6,822 bases of DNA, from positions 1-6,822 of the forward strand of contig JAEWUH010000162.1 in assembly GCA_023397245.1 (NCBI GenBank), read 5' to 3'. The first letter of the stretch is position 1. Every line of letters begins with the position of its first letter. The notes beneath the pieces were generated by a model, which saw nothing but the letters and a program-made list of their open reading frames with translations, made no database searches and was not told where the DNA came from. Of this stretch, positions 1 to 6,523 are shown in pieces. Made by a program: the position numbers and the translations under genes. The DNA comes from Bacillota bacterium. Lineage in GTDB: Bacteria > Bacillota > Clostridia > Oscillospirales > Acutalibacteraceae.

Positions 1-2081
1 TCGATCAGCGGCTTGGCGATCTTGATTCGGTCAAACGGAAACAGTTTGAGACTTCCCAACGAGGAATAGCCTGTCCCGAAATCATCGATTGAGATGGAAA
101 CCCCGGCATTTTTAAACTGGTTCGCAATTTCGCTCATCCGGTACTTGTCTGCCATTGCCACGCCTTCCGTTATTTCAATATCCACCCACTTTGGGTTCAC
201 ATTATGCGCTTTCATGGCGGACTGCAGGTCACGGATAAAGCTGCTTTGATCCAGCTGCCTGGGCGAAACATTGATTCCCATCTGGAGTTCCATTCCGTAA
301 TAATGGTTCCAGCTGTCGATCTGGCTGACAGCCTTTCGCATCACCCAATCGCCGATCGGCATGATGCAGCCGGTCTCTTCCGCCAGAGGGATAAACTCAT
401 CCGGCGGTATAAACCCTTTCTGGGGGCTGTTCCAGCGCAGCAGCGCTTCCATCCCGATCAGCTTTTTGTCCGGAATGCTGAACTGCGGCTGATAAAAGAG
501 CTTGAATTCCTGATCATAATCGACCGTTTTCAGTAATATTTCGATTTCGTTTTTTCGCTGAATCGCGCCGGAAAGCTCTTCGCTGAACGAAACGTACTTG
601 TTGCAGCCAAGCTTCTTAGCCTGATACATGGCGATATCCGCGTTTTTCAGCAGCATATCGCTGTTTTCGGCATCCAGCGGATAAATTGAAATTCCCACGC
701 TGACCGTAAGGGAAAACGCGTAATTATCGATTTTAAGAGTTTCCCCGCAGGCTTCAATCACCTGCTCCGCAAGCTTTTCCGCCTCGCAGTAGCCGCAGTT
801 TGCGTGCACCGCAAAGATAAACTCGTCGCCGCCGAGGCGCGCCAGCGTGTTGTTCGGCTGCTTAAACCGCATCAGGCTTTTCGACAGTTCCAGCAGAACC
901 TGATCGCCCACAAAATGGCCGTATATATCGTTGATCGTTTTAAAACGGTCCACATCGATAAACAAAAGCGCAATGGTTTCCCCCGGCTTAACCATTGAAA
1001 GCCGTTCCGTCAGGCGGCGGATAAAGCTGCGGCGGTTGTAAAGATTGGTAACCAGGTCGCGGTTGGATAAATAGTCGAGCTCCTTTGTGCGGTCCGCAAT
1101 ACGACTTTCCAGCTCGGCGTTCAGATCGTATTCCTTTTTCAGAAGCTGGTCGGCTTTGATGGAGCCCTGAATATAAACGGTAAGGCTCATATAGGCGAGC
1201 GTAATGAAGAGGAAAACCAGCAGATCCGTAAGGACAAAGCCCTTGAAGACGACGGTCAGAAGCAGGCCCGATAAGATAAACAGGCCCTTGTTCTTGCCGC
1301 CTACATTGGAAAACTCATGTTCGCCGGCTCCGCTGTCCGCACGGAACATCTCTGCCGCCACGGCAATGCCGAGCAGCGAGGCCATATAGGCCGCGTCAAT
1401 CAAAGAATTGGGGATATAAATCTTGTTTAGGTCCAGATAAAACCAATACAGGTCCGAAACAATATACAGAAAAATCGAGCCGATAGAAACATACAGATAA
1501 TGCGGAAGTTTTCCGCCGTGAATGGAGAAACACCATACCGCAATACAGATAAAAGCGGCAACATCAATCATAATGCTGGTGGACGTGATCCAGCCCTCAT
1601 TGCCGATCCGGCTGATCATTTCAGGGTTTTTATCAAAAAACAGAATCCACAGCAAAAAGAGGCTGGTCGTCGACATCATAATGGAATCCACGATTAGCTG
1701 GATTGCGTTCCATTTCCGGAATTGATAAACAGAATAAATAAAAATCGCGGCAAACAGGAAGAAATTCGTTCCCATGTACAGAACGGAAATCAGGAGGCTT
1801 TCCTGCGGGTCACGGTGAAAGACAAGGTCAAACAACGCCCACAAAACATCGGCGGCAGCCCAGGAAAGGCACGCCATGCCTAATGCAGCCCAAATGCGGT
1901 TGATTTTGCGGGCCCGGTCGGACCTGAAATATGTATTGAGGATAACAGCGGATGCCAGCAGCGCGCAGAACGGGGATAAAATATCACCGAAAAATTCATT
2001 CTGCAGGATGCTCACAATCAGATATAATAGGAAAGAAACCGCAATCACAGGAAATGCTGGATTCCATGTCTTGTTTTTCAT
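1..2081 (-). CDS. Membrane-bound GGDEF-EAL c-di-GMP signalling protein (C-terminus cut by window start)
   Basis: Reading the minus strand from ATG at 2081 gives 693 codons without a stop, leaving the window inside the EAL domain. Residues 1-302 form about nine or ten hydrophobic segments, a membrane sensor unit I do not recognise. Residues about 305-335 are a charged, possibly coiled-coil linker. The GGDEF domain (about 335-500) has DVDRFKTIND, then an intact RLGGDEF with GGDEF at 417-421. The position of the RxxD inhibitory I-site reads QPNN, so that site is absent. The EAL domain starts near 515 and shows EALLRW (E545), N604 in NVSPRQL, E636 and E639 in DIEITE, D666-D667 in DDFGTGYSSL and K687 in IKIAK, so all visible metal-binding and catalytic positions are kept. 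In this family GGDEF makes c-di-GMP and EAL hydrolyses it; both may be active here, or the GGDEF half may bind GTP and regulate the EAL half. The start is chosen because an in-frame TGA lies just upstream (2100-2102) and a hydrophobic segment follows, although no clear Shine-Dalgarno sequence precedes it. GTG at 2090 is the alternative. Confidence 0.95.
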   Translation of the reverse strand, partial: MKNKTWNPAFPVIAVSFLLYLIVSILQNEFFGDILSPFCALLASAVILNTYFRSDRARKINRIWAALGMACLSWAAADVLWALFDLVFHRDPQESLLISVLYMGTNFFLFAAIFIYSVYQFRKWNAIQLIVDSIMMSTTSLFLLWILFFDKNPEMISRIGNEGWITSTSIMIDVAAFICIAVWCFSIHGGKLPHYLYVSIGSIFLYIVSDLYWFYLDLNKIYIPNSLIDAAYMASLLGIAVAAEMFRADSGAGEHEFSNVGGKNKGLFILSGLLLTVVFKGFVLTDLLVFLFITLAYMSLTVYIQGSIKADQLLKKEYDLNAELESRIADRTKELDYLSNRDLVTNLYNRRSFIRRLTERLSMVKPGETIALLFIDVDRFKTINDIYGHFVGDQVLLELSKSLMRFKQPNNTLARLGGDEFIFAVHANCGYCEAEKLAEQVIEACGETLKIDNYAFSLTVSVGISIYPLDAENSDMLLKNADIAMYQAKKLGCNKYVSFSEELSGAIQRKNEIEILLKTVDYDQEFKLFYQPQFSIPDKKLIGMEALLRWNSPQKGFIPPDEFIPLAEETGCIMPIGDWVMRKAVSQIDSWNHYYGMELQMGINVSPRQLDQSSFIRDLQSAMKAHNVNPKWVDIEITEGVAMADKYRMSEIANQFKNAGVSISIDDFGTGYSSLGSLKLFPFDRIKIAKPLI

Positions 2082-2260
2082 TTCAATCACACATTCAGTT
2101 CAATTTAAAATTCTCAGTTTTCGGCATACATTACCTTATTCGTAAAAAATCCGATTAATTTTGGTGCTGTTCGGAAATATTTTGCTAAATAATGGAAAAT
2201 CAGCCGTTCTTTTGTAACGTCCGGGGAACAGATTTTTTTAACTCTGCTTACTCTAATCGA

Positions 2261-2289
2261 ATTATACCATATTTACCTTATTTTGTTAA
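2261..2289 (-). promoter_or_regulatory. Sigma-70/SigA-type promoter for the GGDEF-EAL gene
   Basis: On the minus strand a -35 box TTAACA (2284-2289) is separated by exactly 17 bp (2267-2283) from a perfect -10 box TATAAT (2261-2266). The -10 is preceded by TGG, an extended -10 element. This is one mismatch from full consensus. Transcription would begin near 2254, giving a leader of about 170 nt before ATG 2081. The call rests on sequence match and orientation only. Confidence 0.75.
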
Positions 2290-2320
2290 TATTTTTGTAT
2301 GATTTATTCACATTATTATG

Positions 2321-2443
2321 TGCTGTACCCCCTGCTTAACGCCGGGGAATCCCCGCGCGGCTTACCCGGTGTTTTATTGATGCTTGCTTTTCGGCAGCAA
2401 CCCGTGCGGCAGAATCCGGAGGGGGTAACGGATAGAACCGCTG
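2321..2443. other. GC-rich inverted-repeat island, candidate structured RNA of unknown class
   Basis: A GC-rich patch sits in otherwise AT-rich intergenic DNA between the divergent genes. Its outer arms TACCCCCT (2326-2333) and AGGGGGTA (2420-2427) are perfectly complementary over 8 bp and could close a stem. Inside lie a hairpin CGGGG-AAT-CCCCG (2343-2355), which can be widened by GCCG/CGGC at 2341-2344 and 2358-2361, and a bulged hairpin at 2381-2399 (TGCT/AGCA plus GC/GC). Two similar CGGCAG-containing segments start at 2392 and 2407. No cobalamin, TPP, SAM, FMN, glycine, T-box or c-di-GMP-I consensus was recognised by eye. On the plus strand the element would lie 125-250 nt upstream of glpK; on the minus strand it would be upstream of the promoter and untranscribed. 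The paired arms are directly visible; an RNA function is inference, and a decayed small mobile repeat is possible. Confidence 0.35.
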
Positions 2444-2519
2444 TGTTTAAATATATTTTCATAATAATTGCGTGCGTCAGAATTAAAATTTATTTAGTAT
2501 GCATATATTGTACTAGCAC

Positions 2520-2543
2520 AACCGCAAAGGCGGTTATTCGAAT
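2520..2543 (+). promoter_or_regulatory. Hairpin and palindrome in the glpK leader
   Basis: AACCGC (2520-2525) and GCGGTT (2530-2535) form a perfect 6-bp stem with an AAAG loop, followed immediately by the 8-bp palindrome ATTCGAAT (2536-2543). The pair ends 13 bp before the glpK Shine-Dalgarno core. No T-run follows, so it is not an intrinsic terminator. It could be an operator, an mRNA-stability hairpin or a translation-control element. The AT-rich DNA just upstream contains a possible -10 box TATATT (2504-2509) without a convincing -35, so a local glpK promoter is only a suggestion. Confidence 0.3.
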
Positions 2544-2553
2544 GAAAAAACTG

Positions 2554-2571
2554 TTAGGAGGAATCAAATTG
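2554..2571 (+). promoter_or_regulatory. Strong ribosome binding site fixing the TTG start of glpK
   Basis: TTAGGAGG at 2554-2561 is a near-perfect Shine-Dalgarno sequence. It is followed by a 7-nt spacer (2562-2568) and TTG at 2569. This spacing is ideal and decides the start: the same frame stays open back to an ATG at 2299, but that extension has no glycerol kinase similarity and runs through intergenic inverted repeats. Confidence 0.9.
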
Positions 2572-4062
2572 GGAAAGTATGTTATGGCTCTGGACGCCGG
2601 TACAACCAGCTCACGCTGCATTTTATTCAACGAGCGGGGTGAAATGTTAAGCGTAGCGCAAAAAGAATTCACGCAGTATTTTCCAAAACCCGGCTGGGTG
2701 GAGCACGACGCAATGGAAATCTGGTCTACGCAGGCGGGGGTTGCCCAGGAAGCAATGCAGAAGATCAACGCCTCGGCCGAAGATATTGCGGCAATCGGCA
2801 TTACAAACCAGCGTGAAACAACGGTTGTATGGGATAAGGAAACCGGGGAGCCCGTTTACCACGCGATCGTCTGGCAGTGCAGGCGCACCTCGGAATACTG
2901 TGACGAGCTGAAGGCGAAAGGTCTCACAGACATTTTCCGGCAAAAGACCGGTCTGGTGATCGACGCATATTTTTCCGGCACAAAACTGCGGTGGATTCTT
3001 GAAAACGTACCCGGCGCACGGCAGAAAGCGGAAGAAGGAAAGCTGCTGTTCGGTACAATCGACTCCTGGCTGATCTGGAAACTTACAAAAGGGAAAGTCC
3101 ACGTAACGGATTATTCGAACGCTTCCCGCACAATGCTTTACAATATTCAGGAACTGCAATGGGATAAGGATATCCTGAAGGAACTGAATATCCCGGAGTG
3201 CATGCTGCCGGAAGTAAAACCCTCCAGCTGCATTTACGGTGTGACCGATTCGTCCCTATTCGGCGGGGAAATCCCGATTGCGGGCGCCGCGGGCGACCAG
3301 CAGGCCGCTTTGTTCGGCCAGACCTGCTTTGGAGCGGGAGAGGCAAAGAATACATACGGAACAGGCTGCTTCCTGTTGATGAATACCGGCGAAAAGGCCG
3401 TCTACTCCAAAAACGGACTGGTCACGACCATCGCCTGGGGACTTGACGGAAAGATCAACTACGCGCTGGAAGGCTCCATCTTTGTTGCCGGCGCGGCAAT
3501 CCAGTGGCTGCGCGACCAGCTCAGGCTGGTGGACAGTTCCCCGGATTCGGAGTATATGGCGGGCAAGGTCAAGGACACAAACGGCGTCTATGTCGTTCCG
3601 GCGTTTACCGGCCTTGGCGCTCCCTATTGGGATCAGTACGCGCGCGGCACCATCGTCGGTCTTACGCGCGGCGTAAATAAATACCATCTCATTCGCGCCA
3701 CGCTGGAATCGCTCGCCTACCAGACGCTGGACGTTCTGAAAGCGATGGAGCAGGATTCCGGGATTACGCTGAACTCCCTGAAAGTGGACGGCGGCGCCTG
3801 CGCCAACAACCTCTTAATGCAGTTCCAGGCGGATATTATCGGCGCACCGGTGCACAGGCCGGTCTGCGTGGAAACAACGGCCATGGGCGCGGCTTATCTG
3901 GCGGGCCTTGCCGTAAAGTACTGGAACAGCAAGGAAGACGTCGTGAAGAACTGGCAGATTTCCCGCATATTCGAACCGGATATGGAAGACGAAGTCCGCG
4001 GCAGCCTGATCGACGGCTGGCACAAGGCGGTAAACTGCTCCCTCGGCTGGGCGAAAAACTAA
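2569..4062 (+). CDS. glpK: Glycerol kinase
   Basis: Cytoplasmic FGGY-family kinase that phosphorylates glycerol to sn-glycerol-3-phosphate with ATP. From the TTG start the product is 497 residues, the normal family length, beginning GKYVMALDAGTTSSR with the ATP-binding DAGTT at 9-13. Glycerol-binding positions known from the E. coli enzyme are all present: R82-E83 in NQRETT, W102 in IVWQCRR, Y134, and D243 in AGDQQAALFGQ. The FGGY signatures YGTGCFLLMNTG and VDGGACANN are intact. The regulatory segment is unusual: DSSLFGGEIPIAG (227-239) has serine where many Firmicutes carry the HPr-phosphorylated histidine (HxFG), and E234 where E. coli has R236 of the fructose-1,6-bisphosphate site. A 49-bp gap separates it from glpF, with which it probably forms one transcript. 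The gap contains a weak 5-bp hairpin (TTCCC 4067-4071 / GGGAA 4078-4082). Confidence 0.97.
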   Translation: MGKYVMALDAGTTSSRCILFNERGEMLSVAQKEFTQYFPKPGWVEHDAMEIWSTQAGVAQEAMQKINASAEDIAAIGITNQRETTVVWDKETGEPVYHAIVWQCRRTSEYCDELKAKGLTDIFRQKTGLVIDAYFSGTKLRWILENVPGARQKAEEGKLLFGTIDSWLIWKLTKGKVHVTDYSNASRTMLYNIQELQWDKDILKELNIPECMLPEVKPSSCIYGVTDSSLFGGEIPIAGAAGDQQAALFGQTCFGAGEAKNTYGTGCFLLMNTGEKAVYSKNGLVTTIAWGLDGKINYALEGSIFVAGAAIQWLRDQLRLVDSSPDSEYMAGKVKDTNGVYVVPAFTGLGAPYWDQYARGTIVGLTRGVNKYHLIRATLESLAYQTLDVLKAMEQDSGITLNSLKVDGGACANNLLMQFQADIIGAPVHRPVCVETTAMGAAYLAGLAVKYWNSKEDVVKNWQISRIFEPDMEDEVRGSLIDGWHKAVNCSLGWAKN

Positions 4063-4111
4063 TTTCTTCCCCTTAACGGGAAAATATAACGAAATTGAGG
4101 TGTATCAACGT

Positions 4112-4828
4112 ATGTTACCTTATCTTGCAGAATTTTTGGGAACTGCTTTTCTGATCATTCTGGGCGACGGCGTTGTTGCCAACGTATGTCTGAACAAAAC
4201 CGGCATGAAGGGCGCCGGCTCGATCCAGATCACGTTTGCATGGGGCCTTGCGGTACTGCTGCCGGCGTTTGTGTTCGGTGCGGCTTCCGGTGCGCACTTC
4301 AATCCGGCTCTTACAATCGCTCTGGCCGCGGCGGGAAGCTTTGCGTGGGGCATGGTGCCCGGCTACATCGTGGCGCAGGTGCTCGGCGGAATTTTAGGCG
4401 GCTGCATCGTTTACCTGCTGTTCAAGGATCACTTTGACGCAACGGATAATCCGGATACGATTCTCGGCTGCTTCTCCACCGGTCCCTCCATCCGCAATAT
4501 TCCGCGCAATTTCCTTTCCGAAGTCGCCGGTACATTCGTCCTCGTTTTCATGATCATGGGCGTAGGCAATGTAAAGGGAGCCACCACAGTCGGCCTGAAC
4601 TATCTGCTTGTCTTCGGCATCATCGTTTCCATCGGCATGTCTCTTGGCGGACTGACCGGATATGCAATCAACCCGGCCCGTGACCTTGGCCCGCGCATTG
4701 CGCACGCCATTCTGCCCATTAAGAACAAGGGCAGCTCCAAATGGGATTACGGCCTCATCGTCCCCACCTTCGGCCCGATTGTCGGCGCGTTGCTTGCAGC
4801 GCTGCTGTTCAAAGTCATTCCGTGGTAG
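4112..4828 (+). CDS. glpF: Glycerol uptake facilitator (aquaglyceroporin)
   Basis: Integral membrane channel of the MIP family that lets glycerol diffuse into the cell for GlpK to trap as glycerol-3-phosphate. The 238-residue product starts MLPYLAEFLGTAFLIILGDG, typical of bacterial GlpF. It carries both channel motifs: NPA in AHFNPALT (N64) and NPA in YAINPARDLGPR (N187). The Asp right after the second NPAR (R190, D191) marks a glycerol-conducting member rather than a strict water channel. A Trp in FAWGL and the Tyr before the second NPA line up with the W48 and F200 selectivity residues of E. coli GlpF. Six membrane spans plus two half-helices are expected from the family. ATG 4112 is chosen because GAGGTG (4097-4102) sits 9 nt upstream as a Shine-Dalgarno sequence. 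An in-frame GTG at 4100 overlaps that site and would add only YQR and is unlikely. The gene is followed directly by a terminator. Confidence 0.96.
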   Translation: MLPYLAEFLGTAFLIILGDGVVANVCLNKTGMKGAGSIQITFAWGLAVLLPAFVFGAASGAHFNPALTIALAAAGSFAWGMVPGYIVAQVLGGILGGCIVYLLFKDHFDATDNPDTILGCFSTGPSIRNIPRNFLSEVAGTFVLVFMIMGVGNVKGATTVGLNYLLVFGIIVSIGMSLGGLTGYAINPARDLGPRIAHAILPIKNKGSSKWDYGLIVPTFGPIVGALLAALLFKVIPW

Positions 4829-4843
4829 GAAACTGACCGCTTC

Positions 4844-4880
4844 GCAGGGGCAAACCGGTTTTGCCCCTGCATTTTCTTAT
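4844..4880 (+). terminator. Rho-independent terminator of the glpKF unit
   Basis: Eleven perfect base pairs, GCAGGGGCAAA (4844-4854) and TTTGCCCCTGC (4860-4870), enclose a 5-nt CCGGT loop and are followed by ATTTTCTTATT. The stem begins 15 bp after the glpF stop. It separates glpKF from the flavoprotein genes, which therefore probably need their own promoter. Confidence 0.92.
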
Positions 4881-4896
4881 TGTATAGTCGATTCAC

Positions 4897-4925
4897 TTTA
4901 AAAGGGCATAAAAAAGTAGTAAAAT
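4897..4925 (+). promoter_or_regulatory. Possible promoter of the flavoprotein operon
   Basis: TTTAAA (4897-4902, 4 of 6 to the -35 consensus) is spaced 17 bp from TAAAAT (4920-4925, 5 of 6 to the -10 consensus), just after the glpF terminator. A start near 4932 would give a leader of about 140 nt beginning with the hairpin at 4944-4966. A competing pair is TAGACT (4997-5002), 17 bp, TTTAAT (5020-5025). I cannot choose between them from sequence alone. Confidence 0.4.
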
Positions 4926-4943
4926 AGATCATGGTATATGATT

Positions 4944-4966
4944 TCCGGGCTTGGCTCAAAGCCGGA
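4944..4966 (+). other. Hairpin in the spacer before the flavoprotein operon
   Basis: TCCGG (4944-4948) pairs with CCGGA (4962-4966) and, past a bulged G (4949), CTT (4950-4952) pairs with AAG (4959-4961) around a GGCTCA loop. An alternative fold is GGCT (4953-4956) with AGCC (4960-4963). No T-run follows, so it is not a standard terminator. It may be a leader-RNA structure or a binding site. Confidence 0.3.
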
Positions 4967-5071
4967 TTGAGAAAAAGCTTACCTCGTTTGACTCTTTAGA
5001 CTTTGCTGTTTCAGACTGTTTTAATGTGAACTGACTATAAATAAAAGGGACAAAAGGATTGGTGCTTCACT

Positions 5072-6523
5072 ATGATGGATGTAATTATTATAGGCGGAGG
5101 CGCCGTAGGGTGCTCCGTTGCGCGGAATCTGGCCAGATATGACCTGCGCACTGCCCTGCTGGAGAAGGCTTCCGACATCTGCGAGGGGCAGAGCAAGGCA
5201 AACACGGCGATTGTCCACGGCGGTTACGACGCAAAACCCGGCACACTGAAAGCCCGGTTCAACGTTCTGGGAAACCTTATGTACGGGGAAGTCTGTTCCG
5301 AGCTGGATGTCCCGCTCAAATGGAACACTTCTCTGGTGGTCGCTTTTTCGGAGGACGGGATCCCCAAGCTGGAAGAGCTGAAAAAACAGGGCGAAGCAAA
5401 CGGCGTAAAAAAGCTGAGCGTTATCGGCCGGGAAGAACTGCGCAGGCGCGAACCAAATATTGGGCAGCAGGCCTATGCTGCGCTGCTGGTTGAAACGGGC
5501 GGCATCGTCTGCCCCTATGAGCTGACGGCTGCCAGCGCGGAAAACGCCGCGGAAAACGGCGTTCTGTTTTACCGCAATACTCCCGTGGAAAACATTGAAA
5601 AAGGCGACGGCTGCTGGATTGTAAAAAGCGGCGGCAGGAGTTTTGCCGCCAGAGCCGTGATCAACTGCGCGGGGCTTTATTCCGACCAAATCAACAATAT
5701 GGTTTCCGAAAATAAGTTTCGCATTACTCCGAGGAGGGGCGAATATTATATCATCGATAAAAAGTACGCCGACCTGTTCCACGCGTCGATCTTCCAGCTC
5801 CCGACGAAAATGGGCAAGGGCATTCTGGTTACGCCCACCGTGGATGGCACCATTCTGATCGGGCCGACGGCGGAGGATATCGACGACTGCTCGGACACAC
5901 GCACCACGGCGGAGGGACTTGCGAAAGCCGTAAAATTCGGAAGCGTCACCTGGGAGAATATTCCCATGCGGGATGTGATAACCACCTTCTCCGGGATACG
6001 CGCGCACTGTGACAGGGACGAATTCATTCTGGGCGAAGCGCCGGACGCACCGCTGTTCTTCAACGCCGGCGGGGTGGAATCCCCCGGTCTTACGGCTTCC
6101 CCGGCAATTGGAAAGTATCTGGCGGATTTGGCTGCGGAAAAGCTGAACGCCAGGCCGAGTCCCAATTTCAACCCCATTCGCCGGACCATCCCGAAATTCC
6201 GGGAAATGACGGATTCCCAGCGGCGGGAGGCCATCGCGTTTAACCCGGATTACGCAAAAATCGTATGCCGGTGCGAAACCGTGACGGAAGCGGAAATACG
6301 GGAAGCAATCCGCAGACCGGTGGGCGCAAGGACGGTCGACGGGGTCAAGCGGCGCACCCGCGCCGGGATGGGCCGGTGCCAGGCCGGCTTCTGCACGCCG
6401 CGAACCGTTCAGATTCTGTGCGAGGAATTGAATCTGTCCCCTCTGGAAGTTACAAAATTCGGGGGTAATTCCAAACTGCTGGACAGCTTTCTTTTTGAAA
6501 AGGGGATTGAAAACGATGCGTAA
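5072..6523 (+). CDS. FAD-dependent dehydrogenase with BFD-like [2Fe-2S] domain, probable glycerol-3-phosphate dehydrogenase subunit
   Basis: A 483-residue flavoprotein of the DAO/GlpA/LhgO superfamily. The N-terminus DVIIIGGGAVG has the dinucleotide fold GGGAVG at 8-13. IVHGGYDAKPGTLKARF (from about 47, H49) is typical of GlpA/LhgO-type FAD and substrate sites, and SGIRA has R310 where GlpD-type enzymes carry a substrate arginine. The C-terminus is a BFD-like domain with C399-x-C401 and C436-x4-C441 (GRCQAGFC), a four-cysteine set expected to hold a [2Fe-2S] cluster. Classical GlpD lacks such a domain. Position after glpKF suggests oxidation of glycerol-3-phosphate to dihydroxyacetone phosphate, but other 2-hydroxyacid or polyol-phosphate substrates are possible, so no symbol is given. 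No signal peptide or membrane span is evident; it probably works in the cytoplasm with the next protein. The start is ATG 5072 (ATG 5075 also possible), with only a weak GGTG at 5061-5064 as ribosome binding site. Its stop overlaps the next start by 8 bp. Confidence 0.88.
   Translation: MMDVIIIGGGAVGCSVARNLARYDLRTALLEKASDICEGQSKANTAIVHGGYDAKPGTLKARFNVLGNLMYGEVCSELDVPLKWNTSLVVAFSEDGIPKLEELKKQGEANGVKKLSVIGREELRRREPNIGQQAYAALLVETGGIVCPYELTAASAENAAENGVLFYRNTPVENIEKGDGCWIVKSGGRSFAARAVINCAGLYSDQINNMVSENKFRITPRRGEYYIIDKKYADLFHASIFQLPTKMGKGILVTPTVDGTILIGPTAEDIDDCSDTRTTAEGLAKAVKFGSVTWENIPMRDVITTFSGIRAHCDRDEFILGEAPDAPLFFNAGGVESPGLTASPAIGKYLADLAAEKLNARPSPNFNPIRRTIPKFREMTDSQRREAIAFNPDYAKIVCRCETVTEAEIREAIRRPVGARTVDGVKRRTRAGMGRCQAGFCTPRTVQILCEELNLSPLEVTKFGGNSKLLDSFLFEKGIENDA

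Noticed and set aside
204..998. Plus-strand open frames within 204-536 and 804-998
   Set aside because: They lie opposite the EAL and GGDEF domains, which are unmistakable on the minus strand.
2279..2319. Plus-strand promoter-like hexamers (TTGTTA, TATGAT, TATTAT)
   Set aside because: No pair has both good matches and 16-18 bp spacing, and the AT-rich DNA is already explained by the minus-strand promoter.
2420..2445. T-box-like string (AGGGGGTAACGG...ACCGC)
   Set aside because: It only loosely resembles the T-box AGGGTGGnACCGCG; there is no specifier stem or following terminator, and glpK is not a T-box-type gene.
2299..2568. N-terminal 90-residue extension of glpK from ATG 2299
   Set aside because: The frame is open, but the product has no kinase-like sequence, ATG 2299 lacks a ribosome binding site, and the stretch covers intergenic inverted repeats. 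TTG 2569 has an ideal Shine-Dalgarno sequence and gives the normal family length.
2647..3159. 170-codon minus-strand frame inside glpK
   Set aside because: Antisense shadow of a well-conserved coding region, with no recognisable motif or plausible ribosome binding site.
4066..4084. Hairpin between glpK and glpF as a terminator
   Set aside because: Only 5 bp with a 6-nt loop and followed by A rather than T; it may affect mRNA stability but would not stop transcription.
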